Shown piece by piece: positions 54,826-63,510 of a DNA stretch of 64,000 nucleotides. The stretch is taken from NCBI RefSeq assembly GCF_000172415.1, contig NZ_ABLD01000001.1:310001-374000 (forward strand), written 5' to 3'. Under the pieces are notes generated by a model. The model did no database searches, was not told where the DNA came from, and saw nothing but the letters and a program-made list of their open reading frames with translations. Every line of letters begins with the position of its first letter. Position 1 is the stretch's first letter. The position numbers were made by a program, and so were the translations under genes. The DNA comes from Paraburkholderia graminis C4D1M. GTDB lineage: Bacteria; Pseudomonadota; Gammaproteobacteria; Burkholderiales; Burkholderiaceae.

Positions 54826-55857
54826 ATGCTCCGGTTGAACGAAGACTATAACGGCGTTACTGCCAGCTACTCTCGCGGGTCCCAGTGGTCGTCTGCACTT
54901 TGCATCGCCGCTGCAGCTATGGCTCTCGCACTCGTCGGTTATGCAGCATGCGTTGCGAGACCCAGCCTCTTGTCGGAAGGCTGGCTCCTTGTTCCTGTGT
55001 GCCTGCTAGGTTTTGGCGTCCTCTTACATGCCGTTGTTCACTACGGCGTTCTTAGGTCGCCAATTCATATAACGGCTTCAGGGGCGGTTAGGCAGGCTTT
55101 CTGGACATGGCGATACCCGGGACCGTTCACTGCCACGTGTGTCAAGGTTACCAGGAAGGTCCCACGTTTCAAGATTGAACTGCATTACGCTGGCGCTCGT
55201 CAACGATTCGCCGGTAGCGAATCCGAAGGGGATACGATTGGCGTCGCTGTAAGGCTGGACGCCTGGTCACGCTCACGAATTACCGACGATAACTTGCCGC
55301 AGGAGCGGCGACGCTCATTAAGCCAACATTGGCTCATCGGTGGTTGCGTCTTCACGTCAGTCTGCTTGCCAATAGTGGACTATTTGCTAGACGGAGACCG
55401 CTATTACCTCGACGGGCTTGCACCGTATGGAGGTTGGGCAAGGTCCGCAATGGCCGTCTTTGCAGCTTTGGGCACGGCATGCTTGATTTTTGTTGTAGCC
55501 CAGTGGTTCGCGCGCCCGGTCCGCGCTAATGCCGCCGTCTGGCTTAGCGACATTGCTGCGGCCGTGTTGCTTATCGCCGGCTCTACAACAGTCGTTGGTC
55601 ATTACGCGCAGTCGTTCGAAATGCGCATCGCTCCGGCGCAAGAATACGTCTACGAGCGGCCTTTTCAGATGGAAATGCGCGATACGCGCAAGGGTTGCAA
55701 GAGATTCCTGGTCGTGCAGGAGCCGACTTTGCGGCACGCAGTCAAGGTCTGTGACACGTACGACGCGCAATATTGGAGCGGCGCAACCGCAGTTCTGGTG
55801 CATCAGTCCATCAGCCGACTCGGCGTGCACATTGGGTCCATCGGCAGGACCAGATAG
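54826..55857 (+). CDS. Unknown membrane protein
   Basis: The 343-residue protein has two helices near the front (ALCIAAAAMALALVGYAACV; LLVPVCLLGFGVLLHAVVHY), a soluble middle (ITASGAVRQAFWTWRYPGPF to about residue 160), three further helices (about 175-195, 215-240, 255-270) and a C-terminal domain with CKRFLVVQEPTLRHAVKVCD. An ATG at 54775 would add 17 residues; ATG 54826 has GAGAG upstream. The layout, membrane helices around a small soluble domain, resembles DUF6708-like immunity proteins, but I see no motif that proves this. Confidence 0.65.
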   Translation: MLRLNEDYNGVTASYSRGSQWSSALCIAAAAMALALVGYAACVARPSLLSEGWLLVPVCLLGFGVLLHAVVHYGVLRSPIHITASGAVRQAFWTWRYPGPFTATCVKVTRKVPRFKIELHYAGARQRFAGSESEGDTIGVAVRLDAWSRSRITDDNLPQERRRSLSQHWLIGGCVFTSVCLPIVDYLLDGDRYYLDGLAPYGGWARSAMAVFAALGTACLIFVVAQWFARPVRANAAVWLSDIAAAVLLIAGSTTVVGHYAQSFEMRIAPAQEYVYERPFQMEMRDTRKGCKRFLVVQEPTLRHAVKVCDTYDAQYWSGATAVLVHQSISRLGVHIGSIGRTR

Positions 55858-55938
55858 TCAAGGGCCACCGCGCCAACGAATCTGGATGACCATCGCAAGT
55901 CACCGGTATCAGCGCCACATAATCGACCGAGAGCTAGT

Positions 55939-56802
55939 ATGAGCTACGACCTCTATTTTGACTTGTCACAACCTACGCTATGCGCGGACATTGAGCGTCA
56001 TTTCAGGGAGCGGCCGCATTATCAGGTGAATGACGCAGCCGTTTATCAAAACGCAAATACTGGCGTGTATTTCCAGTTCAACTGGCCGCGCGATTCGGCG
56101 GTGGACCGTGTTAGCCGCGTCGCCTTCAACATGAACTATTTCCGGCCTCATGTATTCGGCTTGGAGGCCGAGCCAGAGGTACGCGCGTTCGTTGCTCGTT
56201 TCTCGCCCAAAGTTGAGGACCCCCAGATGGGCGGGATGGTTTCCTACGCGAGAGAGCGCTTTCTCTCGGGATGGAATACGGGCAACGAGGCCGCGTATGG
56301 AGGCATCCTTCAGATGCAGCAACCGACGCGCAAACTCTATACGCTGCCTTCCGCCGACCTCGAACGCATCTGGCGATGGAACTTGCTCATCGAGCAGACG
56401 CAGGCGAAGTTCGGCCAATCGCTATTTGTGCCGAGAATCATGCTGCTTGCCGTCAACGGAGAACTCACAACTGCGGTAGCTTGGGCCGATGGAATACCGG
56501 AACTCATCCCCGAGGTCCAAGCCGTATTCGTGGTGCGGGACGAACTCTCGTCAGATTCGGTGGCGCACAACAGTGCGAAGGACCGGTGTTTGATTCGGCA
56601 GAGCGCGCTGGACGCTGTCCTCGCGCCACTGGTGGATAGCGGCTATCCGCTGCGGGTCAGGTCACCGAGCTACAACAAGCCGCCGGCGGCAGTGCGCACT
56701 TTTATCAAATCACTGGCAGCAACTAGCGACCACATAACCGGCATCTCTTTCGACAGCGTACTGGACCGTGAGCTTGCATCGAAGTATGCACGCAGCCAAT
56801 AA
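55939..56802 (+). CDS. Hypothetical soluble protein
   Basis: The 287-residue protein starts MSYDLYFDLSQPTLCADIER, a start pattern seen in cytoplasmic proteins often near T6SS or polyketide islands, and contains YFQFNWPRDSAVDRVSRVAF (about 48-67) and WNLLIEQTQAKFGQSLFVPR. No domain is recognised. It follows the membrane protein by 81 bases on the same strand and may be co-transcribed. Confidence 0.65.
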   Translation: MSYDLYFDLSQPTLCADIERHFRERPHYQVNDAAVYQNANTGVYFQFNWPRDSAVDRVSRVAFNMNYFRPHVFGLEAEPEVRAFVARFSPKVEDPQMGGMVSYARERFLSGWNTGNEAAYGGILQMQQPTRKLYTLPSADLERIWRWNLLIEQTQAKFGQSLFVPRIMLLAVNGELTTAVAWADGIPELIPEVQAVFVVRDELSSDSVAHNSAKDRCLIRQSALDAVLAPLVDSGYPLRVRSPSYNKPPAAVRTFIKSLAATSDHITGISFDSVLDRELASKYARSQ

Positions 56803-56863
56803 GAGCGGAGGCTGCCACTAGCGACCTCCTCTGTAGGCTAGACTTGGCGACCCGTTGTCACGG

Positions 56864-57853
56864 TCACGCAGCCGGAGGAAACGTTTCTCCTACCAATTGC
56901 TCGCTCTTACGCCAGAGCGCTTCCGCGTTAGCCGGGTCGAGGGCATAGGTTCGAACACCCTCGCTAACAGGGGTAATCACTGCATCGTCAGGAACAACCT
57001 CGCTCGCGTGGCAGTTCTCACAGTATCGGCCACCGACCTCTTCACCGGACGCTACCGCAGCAGCCCAGACAGACGTGGCCGCGCCTTGTGGGATGGTCTT
57101 GAACTGGAAAGGCGCTTTCTCTTCAGACGCGAGTTGCTTGTTAATCGCGTCGACCATATGTGTCAGCTGTTCTTCGCCCATGTGCCGTCCGAGTTCGGTC
57201 CGGATTCCCCCAGGATGGACAGCCGCCGCTCGTACGCCTCTGGCTCGATGCCGCTGGTCGAACGCAACTGCGAAAAGAATGTTTGCGGTTTTCGAGCGGC
57301 CGTACGCCACGAACGGCTCGTATTGCGTACGCTCGAAGCCCGGGTCGTCAAGGTCAACGTTCGCGAACCGGTGGCCTGAAGATGCGAGCACCACCACGCG
57401 TCCTCCGTCCGGGAGCAGGGACGCGAGCCGGTTCACAAGCACAAAATGCCCTAGGTGATTGGTCCCAAATTGCGTCTCGAAGCCGTCCGCGGTCTTTCCC
57501 GAAGGTGTAGCCATGACGCCCGCATTCGCGATGATGATGTCAAACGGCTTAGCCTCGGCGAGCAGTTTGTCACTGCAGGCCCTAACGCTAGCAAGGCTCG
57601 CCAGGTCCAGTTCAACCAGTTCGATGCTGCCGCCGCCCGCAACGGCTTCCTGCCGCGCAGCGGTGATTGCACGTCCTGCTTTATCCAAATCTCTCGCAGC
57701 GCCGACGACCGTTGCACCGCGTGCCGCGAGGGCTCGCGCGGTCTCGACGCCAAGTCCCGCGGATGCGCCCGTGACGAGAATCCGCTTTCCGTCCAGCCGT
57801 GTGCCCGACAATACATCGTCAGTCGTCGATGTCGCTCCCAACTGCTTCGTCAT
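56864..57853 (-). CDS. Short-chain dehydrogenase/reductase
   Basis: The 329-residue enzyme is a NAD(P)-dependent oxidoreductase. The Rossmann nucleotide site is VTGASAGLGVE (about 26-36), followed by IIANAGVM (about 108-115), the catalytic Ser in VVVLASSGHRF and YGRSK (Tyr-x-x-x-Lys). Length and the long C-terminal part are like those of the retinol dehydrogenase/WW-oxidoreductase-like branch. ATG 57853 follows GAGGG; an upstream start would run through the operator. It is divergent from a TetR gene with a palindrome between them. Confidence 0.92.
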   Translation of the reverse strand: MTKQLGATSTTDDVLSGTRLDGKRILVTGASAGLGVETARALAARGATVVGAARDLDKAGRAITAARQEAVAGGGSIELVELDLASLASVRACSDKLLAEAKPFDIIIANAGVMATPSGKTADGFETQFGTNHLGHFVLVNRLASLLPDGGRVVVLASSGHRFANVDLDDPGFERTQYEPFVAYGRSKTANILFAVAFDQRHRARGVRAAAVHPGGIRTELGRHMGEEQLTHMVDAINKQLASEEKAPFQFKTIPQGAATSVWAAAVASGEEVGGRYCENCHASEVVPDDAVITPVSEGVRTYALDPANAEALWRKSEQLVGETFPPAA

Positions 57854-57899
57854 GCTTTCCCTCGTCACTGTAAGATTGAGGCCGTCTTTACAATTCCAT

Positions 57900-57922
57900 A
57901 AAACGGAGACCGTCTCCGTTTT
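57900..57922. promoter_or_regulatory. Perfect palindromic operator for the TetR regulator
   Basis: Arms AAAACGGAGAC and GTCTCCGTTTT are perfectly complementary around a single C. The site lies 47 bases upstream of the SDR start and 49 bases upstream of the TetR start, so one repressor could control both genes. Confidence 0.85.
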
Positions 57923-57970
57923 CAATATACTAAGCGGACTGTCCCTCCGTCTGCAAGTGCGAATTGCACC

Positions 57971-58555
57971 ATGACTGCGTCCACGCCCAAAGAGAAAAAG
58001 CCACGAGCCGACGCGCTGCGCAACCGTGAGCGCATCCTTGAAGAGGCAAAGAAGGCCTTCACCAACGAAGGAGGCCACATTAGCCTCGATGAGGTCGCGC
58101 GGCAGGCTGGTGTAGGGCCCGGAACGCTCTATCGCCACTTCCCAACCCGCGAGGCATTGCTTGAGAGCGTCTACCGCGCCGAGGTCCAAAGCCTGGCGGA
58201 AGAGGAGCGACGGCTTACACAGGAGCTGCCAGCTGACAAGGCGCTGAGAGAATGGATGTTGCTGTTCGTCGACTACATCGCGACGAAGAAAATCATTGCG
58301 ACGGCGCTGAACTCAATCGTCGGCGGAGCCACGACGGAGCTGTTCGAATCTTCGGGAAAGCAAATCAAGGCGGCAATCCAGACACTTGTGTCGCGTGCGG
58401 TCGAGAGTGGAGACATCCGCGCAGACGTGGAACCTTTGGACTTGTTGCGCGCACTGGTCGGCGTGGCGAACGTTGCTTCAGCTCCCGACTGGCAGCAAAG
58501 TGCGAAGCGACTGGTAGACATTCTGTTGCTTGGGTCAAGACCAAGTAACAGATGA
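57971..58555 (+). CDS. TetR/AcrR-family transcriptional regulator
   Basis: The 194-residue protein has a TetR helix-turn-helix (about 18-62: ILEEAKKAFTNEGGHISLDE, VGPGTLYRHFPTREALLESV) and a helical ligand/dimer domain to the end. It is divergent from the SDR gene, around the palindrome at 57900, and is most likely its repressor as well as autoregulated; the inducer is probably the SDR substrate or a related toxic compound. Confidence 0.92.
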   Translation: MTASTPKEKKPRADALRNRERILEEAKKAFTNEGGHISLDEVARQAGVGPGTLYRHFPTREALLESVYRAEVQSLAEEERRLTQELPADKALREWMLLFVDYIATKKIIATALNSIVGGATTELFESSGKQIKAAIQTLVSRAVESGDIRADVEPLDLLRALVGVANVASAPDWQQSAKRLVDILLLGSRPSNR

Positions 58556-58602
58556 ACCGTGCCCAGCAGATGCGGTCGAAGAGTTCGGTCGACGGTTCGA
58601 TT

Positions 58603-58640
58603 GGACACAGGTAAAACGGCGGTGCGAAATTGGTAACACC
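58603..58640 (+). repeat. 38-bp repeat, copy 2
   Basis: This segment matches 52595-52632 at 33 of 38 positions in direct orientation. It lies just after the TetR gene. The rest of 58556-58731 shows no gene. Confidence 0.55.
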
Positions 58641-58731
58641 GTAAGGGGTGGCTGCTCGGGAGCGGACAAGCCTGTGTGTTCGAAAGTCACAGTCGAGGAT
58701 GTGCGCTGCCAGGCGCTCATCGCGCGTGTCG

Positions 58732-59235
58732 TCAGCAGAAGTGACCACACGCTTCCCGGGCAGCGATGCTCCGTGAGCCATACACTCCGGCAATAACGCA
58801 GTCGGCCGCCACGCACTCAAACGTGCTGTCCTGAAACGTCAAAACAAAATGGCGACCTAGGTGATGCGGAGACGCAAGCTTCCAATGGTCCCTCATAAAG
58901 GACGAGTTAAGTACCTCGTGTATCGAGTACCACTGCAGCCCCGCAGCCGCCAACGGATGTCTACCTAACCCTTCATCGTTCGGAGGGCCAAGCCGATGAA
59001 ACGCCGCCCTCTGGAAGAGCAGAACGCAGAATGGTTCATTATTATCGGCGGGAAGTCCGAATCGCTCCACGTCGACTGGCGCGACTCGATATGCCAATGC
59101 CACCTGACCTTCATTGCCAACAACGAACGGCTCTGTTGCGCCCGATGCTGGTAACGGGTATGAGTCCAATATGACAACAATGTCGCTGTCGCGCGGACCA
59201 GCTGCGGGATGTTCTGGATATAGAGTCGGCACCAT
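58732..59235 (-). CDS. Hypothetical protein
   Basis: The 167-residue protein has no signal peptide and no recognised domain. It includes VALAYRVAPVDVERFGLPAD (about 46-65), WYSIHEVLNSSF and a C-terminal part FVLTFQDSTFECVAADC. The mixed strand-helix pattern suggests a small globular protein. The ATG is at 59235; the preceding gene on this strand ends ten bases upstream. Confidence 0.6.
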   Translation of the reverse strand: MVPTLYPEHPAAGPRDSDIVVILDSYPLPASGATEPFVVGNEGQVALAYRVAPVDVERFGLPADNNEPFCVLLFQRAAFHRLGPPNDEGLGRHPLAAAGLQWYSIHEVLNSSFMRDHWKLASPHHLGRHFVLTFQDSTFECVAADCVIAGVYGSRSIAAREACGHFC

Positions 59236-59245
59236 GTTAGTCCGG

Positions 59246-59614
59246 TCAGTAGTACGCGTTATTCAATAGCCACGAACCGTCCTGATTTATGAACTCATAG
59301 AACAGAGCCTGGCTCTCGCCGCTCTCCGGGCTGTAGTAGACGGTCCGATACTGAAAAGCGTTGAGCGACTTCTGTGTCCACGAGTCCGTGCGCAGAACGC
59401 TGAGGCAGCGGTTCTTTGGAGCGTACTTCATCGAAACCCATGGGCTGGGGATGTATCCGTTGCCAATCCTGGCCCAGGTTGAACAAATTGAGGGGAAATA
59501 ATCACAACCGGCTTGGAGCAAAGACATAAGGCAGAGATAATTGTTGCCGCGCGTTGTCGAACGCGACCAAATAAATATCCATGACGCATAGGGGTGATTG
59601 AATGTTGAAGGCAA
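59246..59614 (-). CDS. Hypothetical protein with uncertain or broken start
   Basis: The frame ends with convincing sequence (FQYRTVYYSPESGESQALFY, EFINQDGSWLLNNAYY). Its only upstream starts are TTG 59614 and ATG 59527, both without a ribosome binding site. In another frame ATG 59582 reads MDIYLVAFDNARQQLSLPYV, which could be the true N-terminus joined by a frameshift near 59505. It also overlaps the lipoprotein gene by 13 bases on the other strand. So it is either a gene with a later start or a pseudogene. Confidence 0.45.
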   Translation of the reverse strand: MPSTFNHPYASWIFIWSRSTTRGNNYLCLMSLLQAGCDYFPSICSTWARIGNGYIPSPWVSMKYAPKNRCLSVLRTDSWTQKSLNAFQYRTVYYSPESGESQALFYEFINQDGSWLLNNAYY

Positions 59615-60237
59615 GTGTTATTGCGGCCGCTACTTGTAGTCTTTTGGCTTTGGCTGGCTGCGGTAGCAAGCAGGATGCGAATAAGAGCAATTTCCAGTCT
59701 GCTATCCAAGACTATCTTGATACCAAGAAAGGCGTGTGCGTCATGGTGCCCGCCAAAGAATTGCCTTTCACGCTTCAGAAGTCGGGCGGCATGGACTTCA
59801 TTAGCGCGCCAGAGAAAGCCGCAGCGCTGGTGAGCGCGGGCCTACTCACGGCCAAAGACACTGAGGTCAAGGCTATGTTCGGCAATCAGCTGGTGCCGGG
59901 AGTGCAATACTCGCTAACCGACGAGGGCAAGAAGTATCTCGTCAAGGGTGCGGCCGGCAACTTGGGCAACTGGGATGCCTTCTGTGGTGGCAAGTACAAG
60001 GTGAAGGATGTCGAGAACTTCACTCAGCCGGCGGACATGTTCGGCACTAAGATTTCGCAGGTCAACTACCTCTACGAGGTCGATGACGCTCCGGCGTGGA
60101 TGAACCAGCCTGCAATACAGGCCGCATACCCATCAGTCCCACATGATGTGACTGGGTCCCCTGGAGACAAGGCGGTTCTGGTTGCAACCAACGAAGGCTG
60201 GATGCACGAGCGACTGTTCAAGAAGCAAGGTGGCTGA
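59602..60237 (+). CDS. Putative lipoprotein
   Basis: The 211-residue protein has a lipoprotein signal peptide with lipobox LALAGC (Cys 20), giving a membrane-anchored periplasmic protein. The mature part has mixed fold with two Cys (GVCVMVPAKELPF; WDAFCGGKYKVKDVENF) and no named domain. Its next neighbour downstream is an exported protein on the same strand. Confidence 0.75.
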   Translation: MLKASVIAAATCSLLALAGCGSKQDANKSNFQSAIQDYLDTKKGVCVMVPAKELPFTLQKSGGMDFISAPEKAAALVSAGLLTAKDTEVKAMFGNQLVPGVQYSLTDEGKKYLVKGAAGNLGNWDAFCGGKYKVKDVENFTQPADMFGTKISQVNYLYEVDDAPAWMNQPAIQAAYPSVPHDVTGSPGDKAVLVATNEGWMHERLFKKQGG

Positions 60238-60358
60238 CAAATCTGCCTAGATTGCAGGAACTCTCCGACTAGCGCGCCGCATGTATGTGGGTTATCACTG
60301 TCGGACGACCTTATATCAGTAGCTCTCGTCGGCGCTGCCTATCACCCAAGTACAATCC

Positions 60359-61789
60359 ATGAGCAAGCTCCCACTTTTCGCCGTCGGCGTCTGTCTTTTT
60401 CTGTCGGGCCAAGCGGCTGTTGCCGTGGATGGAGCTCGCCCATACGCCGTGACAGCTGCAGCGCCTGCCATTCCCGCGCCCGCCGACGACACGCTTAATG
60501 CGCAGGTAAGGCGGTTTGGTTTTGAGCCAAACAGCGACGCTGGAAAAGTCATTAAGCGATGGTTGATTCAAATTGCAACAGACCCGGCGTGGCAGACAGT
60601 CGTGGCGTCATCAAGCGGCGAGCCGGGCGGCAGCGGTTCCTTGATGCGCCGGTTGGGCACCGCGTTATCGCCTCGTGAGCGCGAGGCGCTGCTCCGTGTG
60701 CTTCTGAGCGCAATATCGGGATTAAAGCCAGACGAGTGCAGCAAGATGCGCGGAGGAGACGGACCGCCGGTTGGCGCCAACGTCCTGTCGGCCAAACAGC
60801 TTGATGCCCTTCTGTCGGTGGTCAATTCCGCCGTCCAAAGGACGGCGCACGTCGAGGGTCCGAAGGAATCGTACTCAATCGCTCAGGCGCTGGATGCAGA
60901 CAGCACCGTCGAAATGCTCAGCCAGGCGGAACTCCGAAAGACCAAAGAGATTGATGCGAGCGAGATGCAAGACATGCCCGCAATCTTCGAGGGCAAGCAT
61001 TCGTGCATCGCGGCATTGGCAACAATTCGTGCATTTCTTAATGCGCCAGAGCCTGCTAGGACCGTGGCGACTTGGGATTTCTTATCGTCGCCTTGGCATG
61101 GTCTTGCCAGCACGCATGTCCTGCAGACAGCGGACGATTACGCCAACGATGAATTCGGGAGAGACAAGTTGCCTGCGGAGCTAGCCAGCCGACTCCCGCC
61201 GCCGAGGACCCGACAATTAGGTTTCCGGAGGTTGGTAATAGAAGGAGAGTGGGAGAACCGCTCACACCCCGAAGTCGCTGGTAGGTATCGCAAAACGTAC
61301 TGGAATCTTGACGACTCGGGCACTGTCGCGAGCTTTTTGAGCCGTGCTGATGAAGGCAAGCAGACTGTCTGGGGATTCTTTCAGACAGAGTACGGGTTCG
61401 CAGGATTGAGGAATCAGGAGGTCGGGACTGGAATTCGAATTTTGTCACCACAGTTGTTTCCTCGTTCGCAATTTCCGAAGGCGAGCGAAAGCAACTTTGT
61501 GCCTAAACCCGACAGCATGTTCCAGATGCCAGCAACGCAGCCATCAACTGACGATGTCAGTAACTACGAATGTGAAACGTACGGGAAATATCCAGCGTCA
61601 AAGCTGTTTCGAGGATTGACCGGCGATGCGGTGGACGTTAGTTGCCGGGCAGTATCTCGTACGGATGAACCAAAGTATCAGGTTCGAGAAGCCTTTCTCT
61701 ATGACTACAACATCTCGGTCAGGCTGTTCGAAATCGACAACTACGGCCTGACGATGTCGCGCGTCCATGACGTGACGATAGAGCGATAG
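60359..61789 (+). CDS. Exported hypothetical protein
   Basis: The 476-residue protein has an N-terminal signal peptide (LPLFAVGVCLFLSGQAAVA). It contains a helical first half (REREALLRVLLSAISGLKPD, about 102-121) and a beta-rich second half (GRYRKTYWNLDDSGTVASFL; YQVREAFLYDYNISVRLFEI). Two pairs of Cys are present (about 123, 215; 417, 440). It is likely periplasmic. It shares the strand with the lipoprotein 122 bases upstream. No family is recognised. Confidence 0.65.
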   Translation: MSKLPLFAVGVCLFLSGQAAVAVDGARPYAVTAAAPAIPAPADDTLNAQVRRFGFEPNSDAGKVIKRWLIQIATDPAWQTVVASSSGEPGGSGSLMRRLGTALSPREREALLRVLLSAISGLKPDECSKMRGGDGPPVGANVLSAKQLDALLSVVNSAVQRTAHVEGPKESYSIAQALDADSTVEMLSQAELRKTKEIDASEMQDMPAIFEGKHSCIAALATIRAFLNAPEPARTVATWDFLSSPWHGLASTHVLQTADDYANDEFGRDKLPAELASRLPPPRTRQLGFRRLVIEGEWENRSHPEVAGRYRKTYWNLDDSGTVASFLSRADEGKQTVWGFFQTEYGFAGLRNQEVGTGIRILSPQLFPRSQFPKASESNFVPKPDSMFQMPATQPSTDDVSNYECETYGKYPASKLFRGLTGDAVDVSCRAVSRTDEPKYQVREAFLYDYNISVRLFEIDNYGLTMSRVHDVTIER

Positions 61790-61818
61790 AGGGAGCGTTT
61801 GGCGCAGAGGACATCACG

Positions 61819-62157
61819 ATGCACATCTACTTCTCGTACAGCTCGGTTCCGGAACTTGCCTGCGTTCCTCGCGGAGAGCGTAAGGAGGTCATACGGAAGG
61901 CTGCGCGGGCGCTCGCGGGGACCGCGGAAGGCCGCAGCCAGTTCCGGCTTTTCTTAGGATGGCTTGTCTTCGCCGGAGTATCGACAGTTCTTTTCAATCG
62001 CCTAGCAGAGCCCAGAATTTCGAGTAGCAATCTGACCATCATTACTTCCGTGACCTTGTACTTAAGTTATACGTTCGTGTTCCAGTTCCAGGTACGGCGA
62101 CTCAGGCCCCACATAAGAGCGGTCCTTTCCGCACAATCGAATCGTGAGCCGAAGTGA
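61819..62157 (+). CDS. Small membrane protein
   Basis: The 112-residue product has two hydrophobic segments (FRLFLGWLVFAGVSTVLFNR, about 42-61; LTIITSVTLYLSYTFVFQF, about 72-90) with a positively charged C-terminus. It starts 29 bases after the exported protein gene and probably shares its transcript. Function unknown. Confidence 0.65.
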   Translation: MHIYFSYSSVPELACVPRGERKEVIRKAARALAGTAEGRSQFRLFLGWLVFAGVSTVLFNRLAEPRISSSNLTIITSVTLYLSYTFVFQFQVRRLRPHIRAVLSAQSNREPK

Positions 62158-62336
62158 GCTGTCGATGGTGTGAGCGTTGACATCAAGACAGGCACGACGC
62201 GGAGCGCGCGTGATGACGGTTCGAACTCGCACCACTATTGCCACAACGGCCGAACGCCATTTGCTGTCGCGTGACGAAGTTGTGGTCAAGATAGACATGG
62301 CGCATCTGTAAGCCCAAAGTTTGATATGGATGCACT
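62158..62336. other. Spacer before the hairpin cluster
   Basis: No gene or structured element was seen here. Confidence 0.4.
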
Positions 62337-62457
62337 GACATTCGCGATGTCTTTGAGACATTTGCCGTCCGCCGTGCCGCCCGGGGCGGCACTCGGTTGC
62401 ATGACCAGCGTCGCATTAAAATGCGTGCCCCCGCGGGGGCCGAAGCTGCAACGCTTC
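62337..62457. ncRNA. Cluster of five to six hairpins, candidate structured RNA or DNA site
   Basis: Within 121 bases, the following pair exactly: GACAT-TCGCG-ATGTC (62337-62351), overlapping ATGTCT-TTG-AGACAT (62347-62361); GTGCCGCC-CGG-GGCGGCAC (62374-62392); GCATT-AA-AATGC (62413-62424); the palindrome GCCCCCGCGGGGGC (62427-62440); GAAGC-TGCAAC-GCTTC (62442-62457). The first two exclude each other. The segment lies in an 827-base gene-free region. It could be a structured RNA, a recombination or replication site, or a set of terminators; the strand is unknown. Confidence 0.4.
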
Positions 62458-62984
62458 CATCAGCCCGAGCGTCTGTACGTCATCGCGCTTTGGCAACGCG
62501 GTCAACACAAACTGCAACTATGCCAAGCAACGATTGAATTGCACTAGGCCTTGGAGCCGCACGACAAATCGAGAACAATAATACACGGCGGCTCCCTGGT
62601 CTGAAAGCTGGTCCTGTGTGCTGCGACCCACTATGTTCGTCACCGGTTTGACGAACCGTTCCGAACACTCGCCCATCCGTCGGTAACGCGTTTTACCGAT
62701 ACTGCAATCAGCGGCTGTCGGTTCGCAAGTGCGCCCACGCCAAAACGCTCGACGAACGGACTGGAGGGCGTCGCTGCATTAGGCCTTGCCCAAAGCGTGA
62801 TTCGCGAGCACCGCAATCTGGCGCCAGCTTGGCGACTTACGAAGTAAAAGTCGTTGGACTGGCATCGCTTCCGGCTCCGACGCTGCGGTCACCAGAAGCG
62901 AAGTTCTGCAACCGCTGGCGGATTGACGCCGCAGCATTCGCATAATGAGCGTATCGTCTCCCGTACATCCTGAGGAACCCCTTG
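62458..62984. other. Gene-free stretch after the hairpin cluster
   Basis: No supported gene. The ribosome binding site GAGGAAC of the following gene lies at the end. Confidence 0.4.
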
Positions 62985-63422
62985 ATGAGCTCGCAAACTT
63001 GCAACCGGATTGACCTCGCGCGCGAGCAGCTCGAGTCAGCCCTAGTGCTGTTCCTCGAACATCGAAGCTTCGCTTCGGCCATCACGTTGTCTGGCGCTGC
63101 CGAGCGTGTGTTTGGGCAGGCGTTGCGGCACAGAGGTGAGCAGGCTGTGCTGGACTGTGAATTCGACCTGTCAGCGTTGGTGCATATGCAGCTTCACGGA
63201 CAGCCGCTGACCAAACAGAATTTTGCCCAAACGGAGAACCGAGTTTTCAACGCGCTGCGGCACTTTGACAGCGCCGACGAGCCGCATTTCGTTGCAGACC
63301 TTGAGGAAGCCGCGTGCTGGATGCTGGTGCGTGCCTGCGAGAATTCGAATCGACTTGGACTTACTGTGCAAGGGTTCGACACGTTCAACGACTGGTTTCA
63401 CGAGAACATCGTGGGAATCTGA
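62985..63422 (+). CDS. HEPN-like hypothetical protein
   Basis: The 145-residue protein is all-helical: IDLAREQLESALVLFLEHRS, ASAITLSGAAERVFGQALRH and LEEAACWMLVRACENSNRLG. The pattern of a protein with A-x-T-L-x-G-A-A-E near residue 40 resembles HEPN-type small proteins described in Burkholderiales, which may bind nucleotides or RNA. The catalytic RxxxxH of HEPN nucleases is not evident. ATG 62985 follows GAGGAAC. Confidence 0.6.
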   Translation: MSSQTCNRIDLAREQLESALVLFLEHRSFASAITLSGAAERVFGQALRHRGEQAVLDCEFDLSALVHMQLHGQPLTKQNFAQTENRVFNALRHFDSADEPHFVADLEEAACWMLVRACENSNRLGLTVQGFDTFNDWFHENIVGI

Positions 63423-63510
63423 CCGCAGTCACGTTGCTGGGGGGCGCGCACCAGCTCTTGCGCTGATTCCCGCGAGCAACCCGCAAGCGCCTGGTTGTAT
63501 AAAAACGCCG

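Noticed and set aside
62427..62440. GC palindrome as a transcription terminator
   Set aside because: No T-run follows on either strand; treated as part of the hairpin cluster instead.
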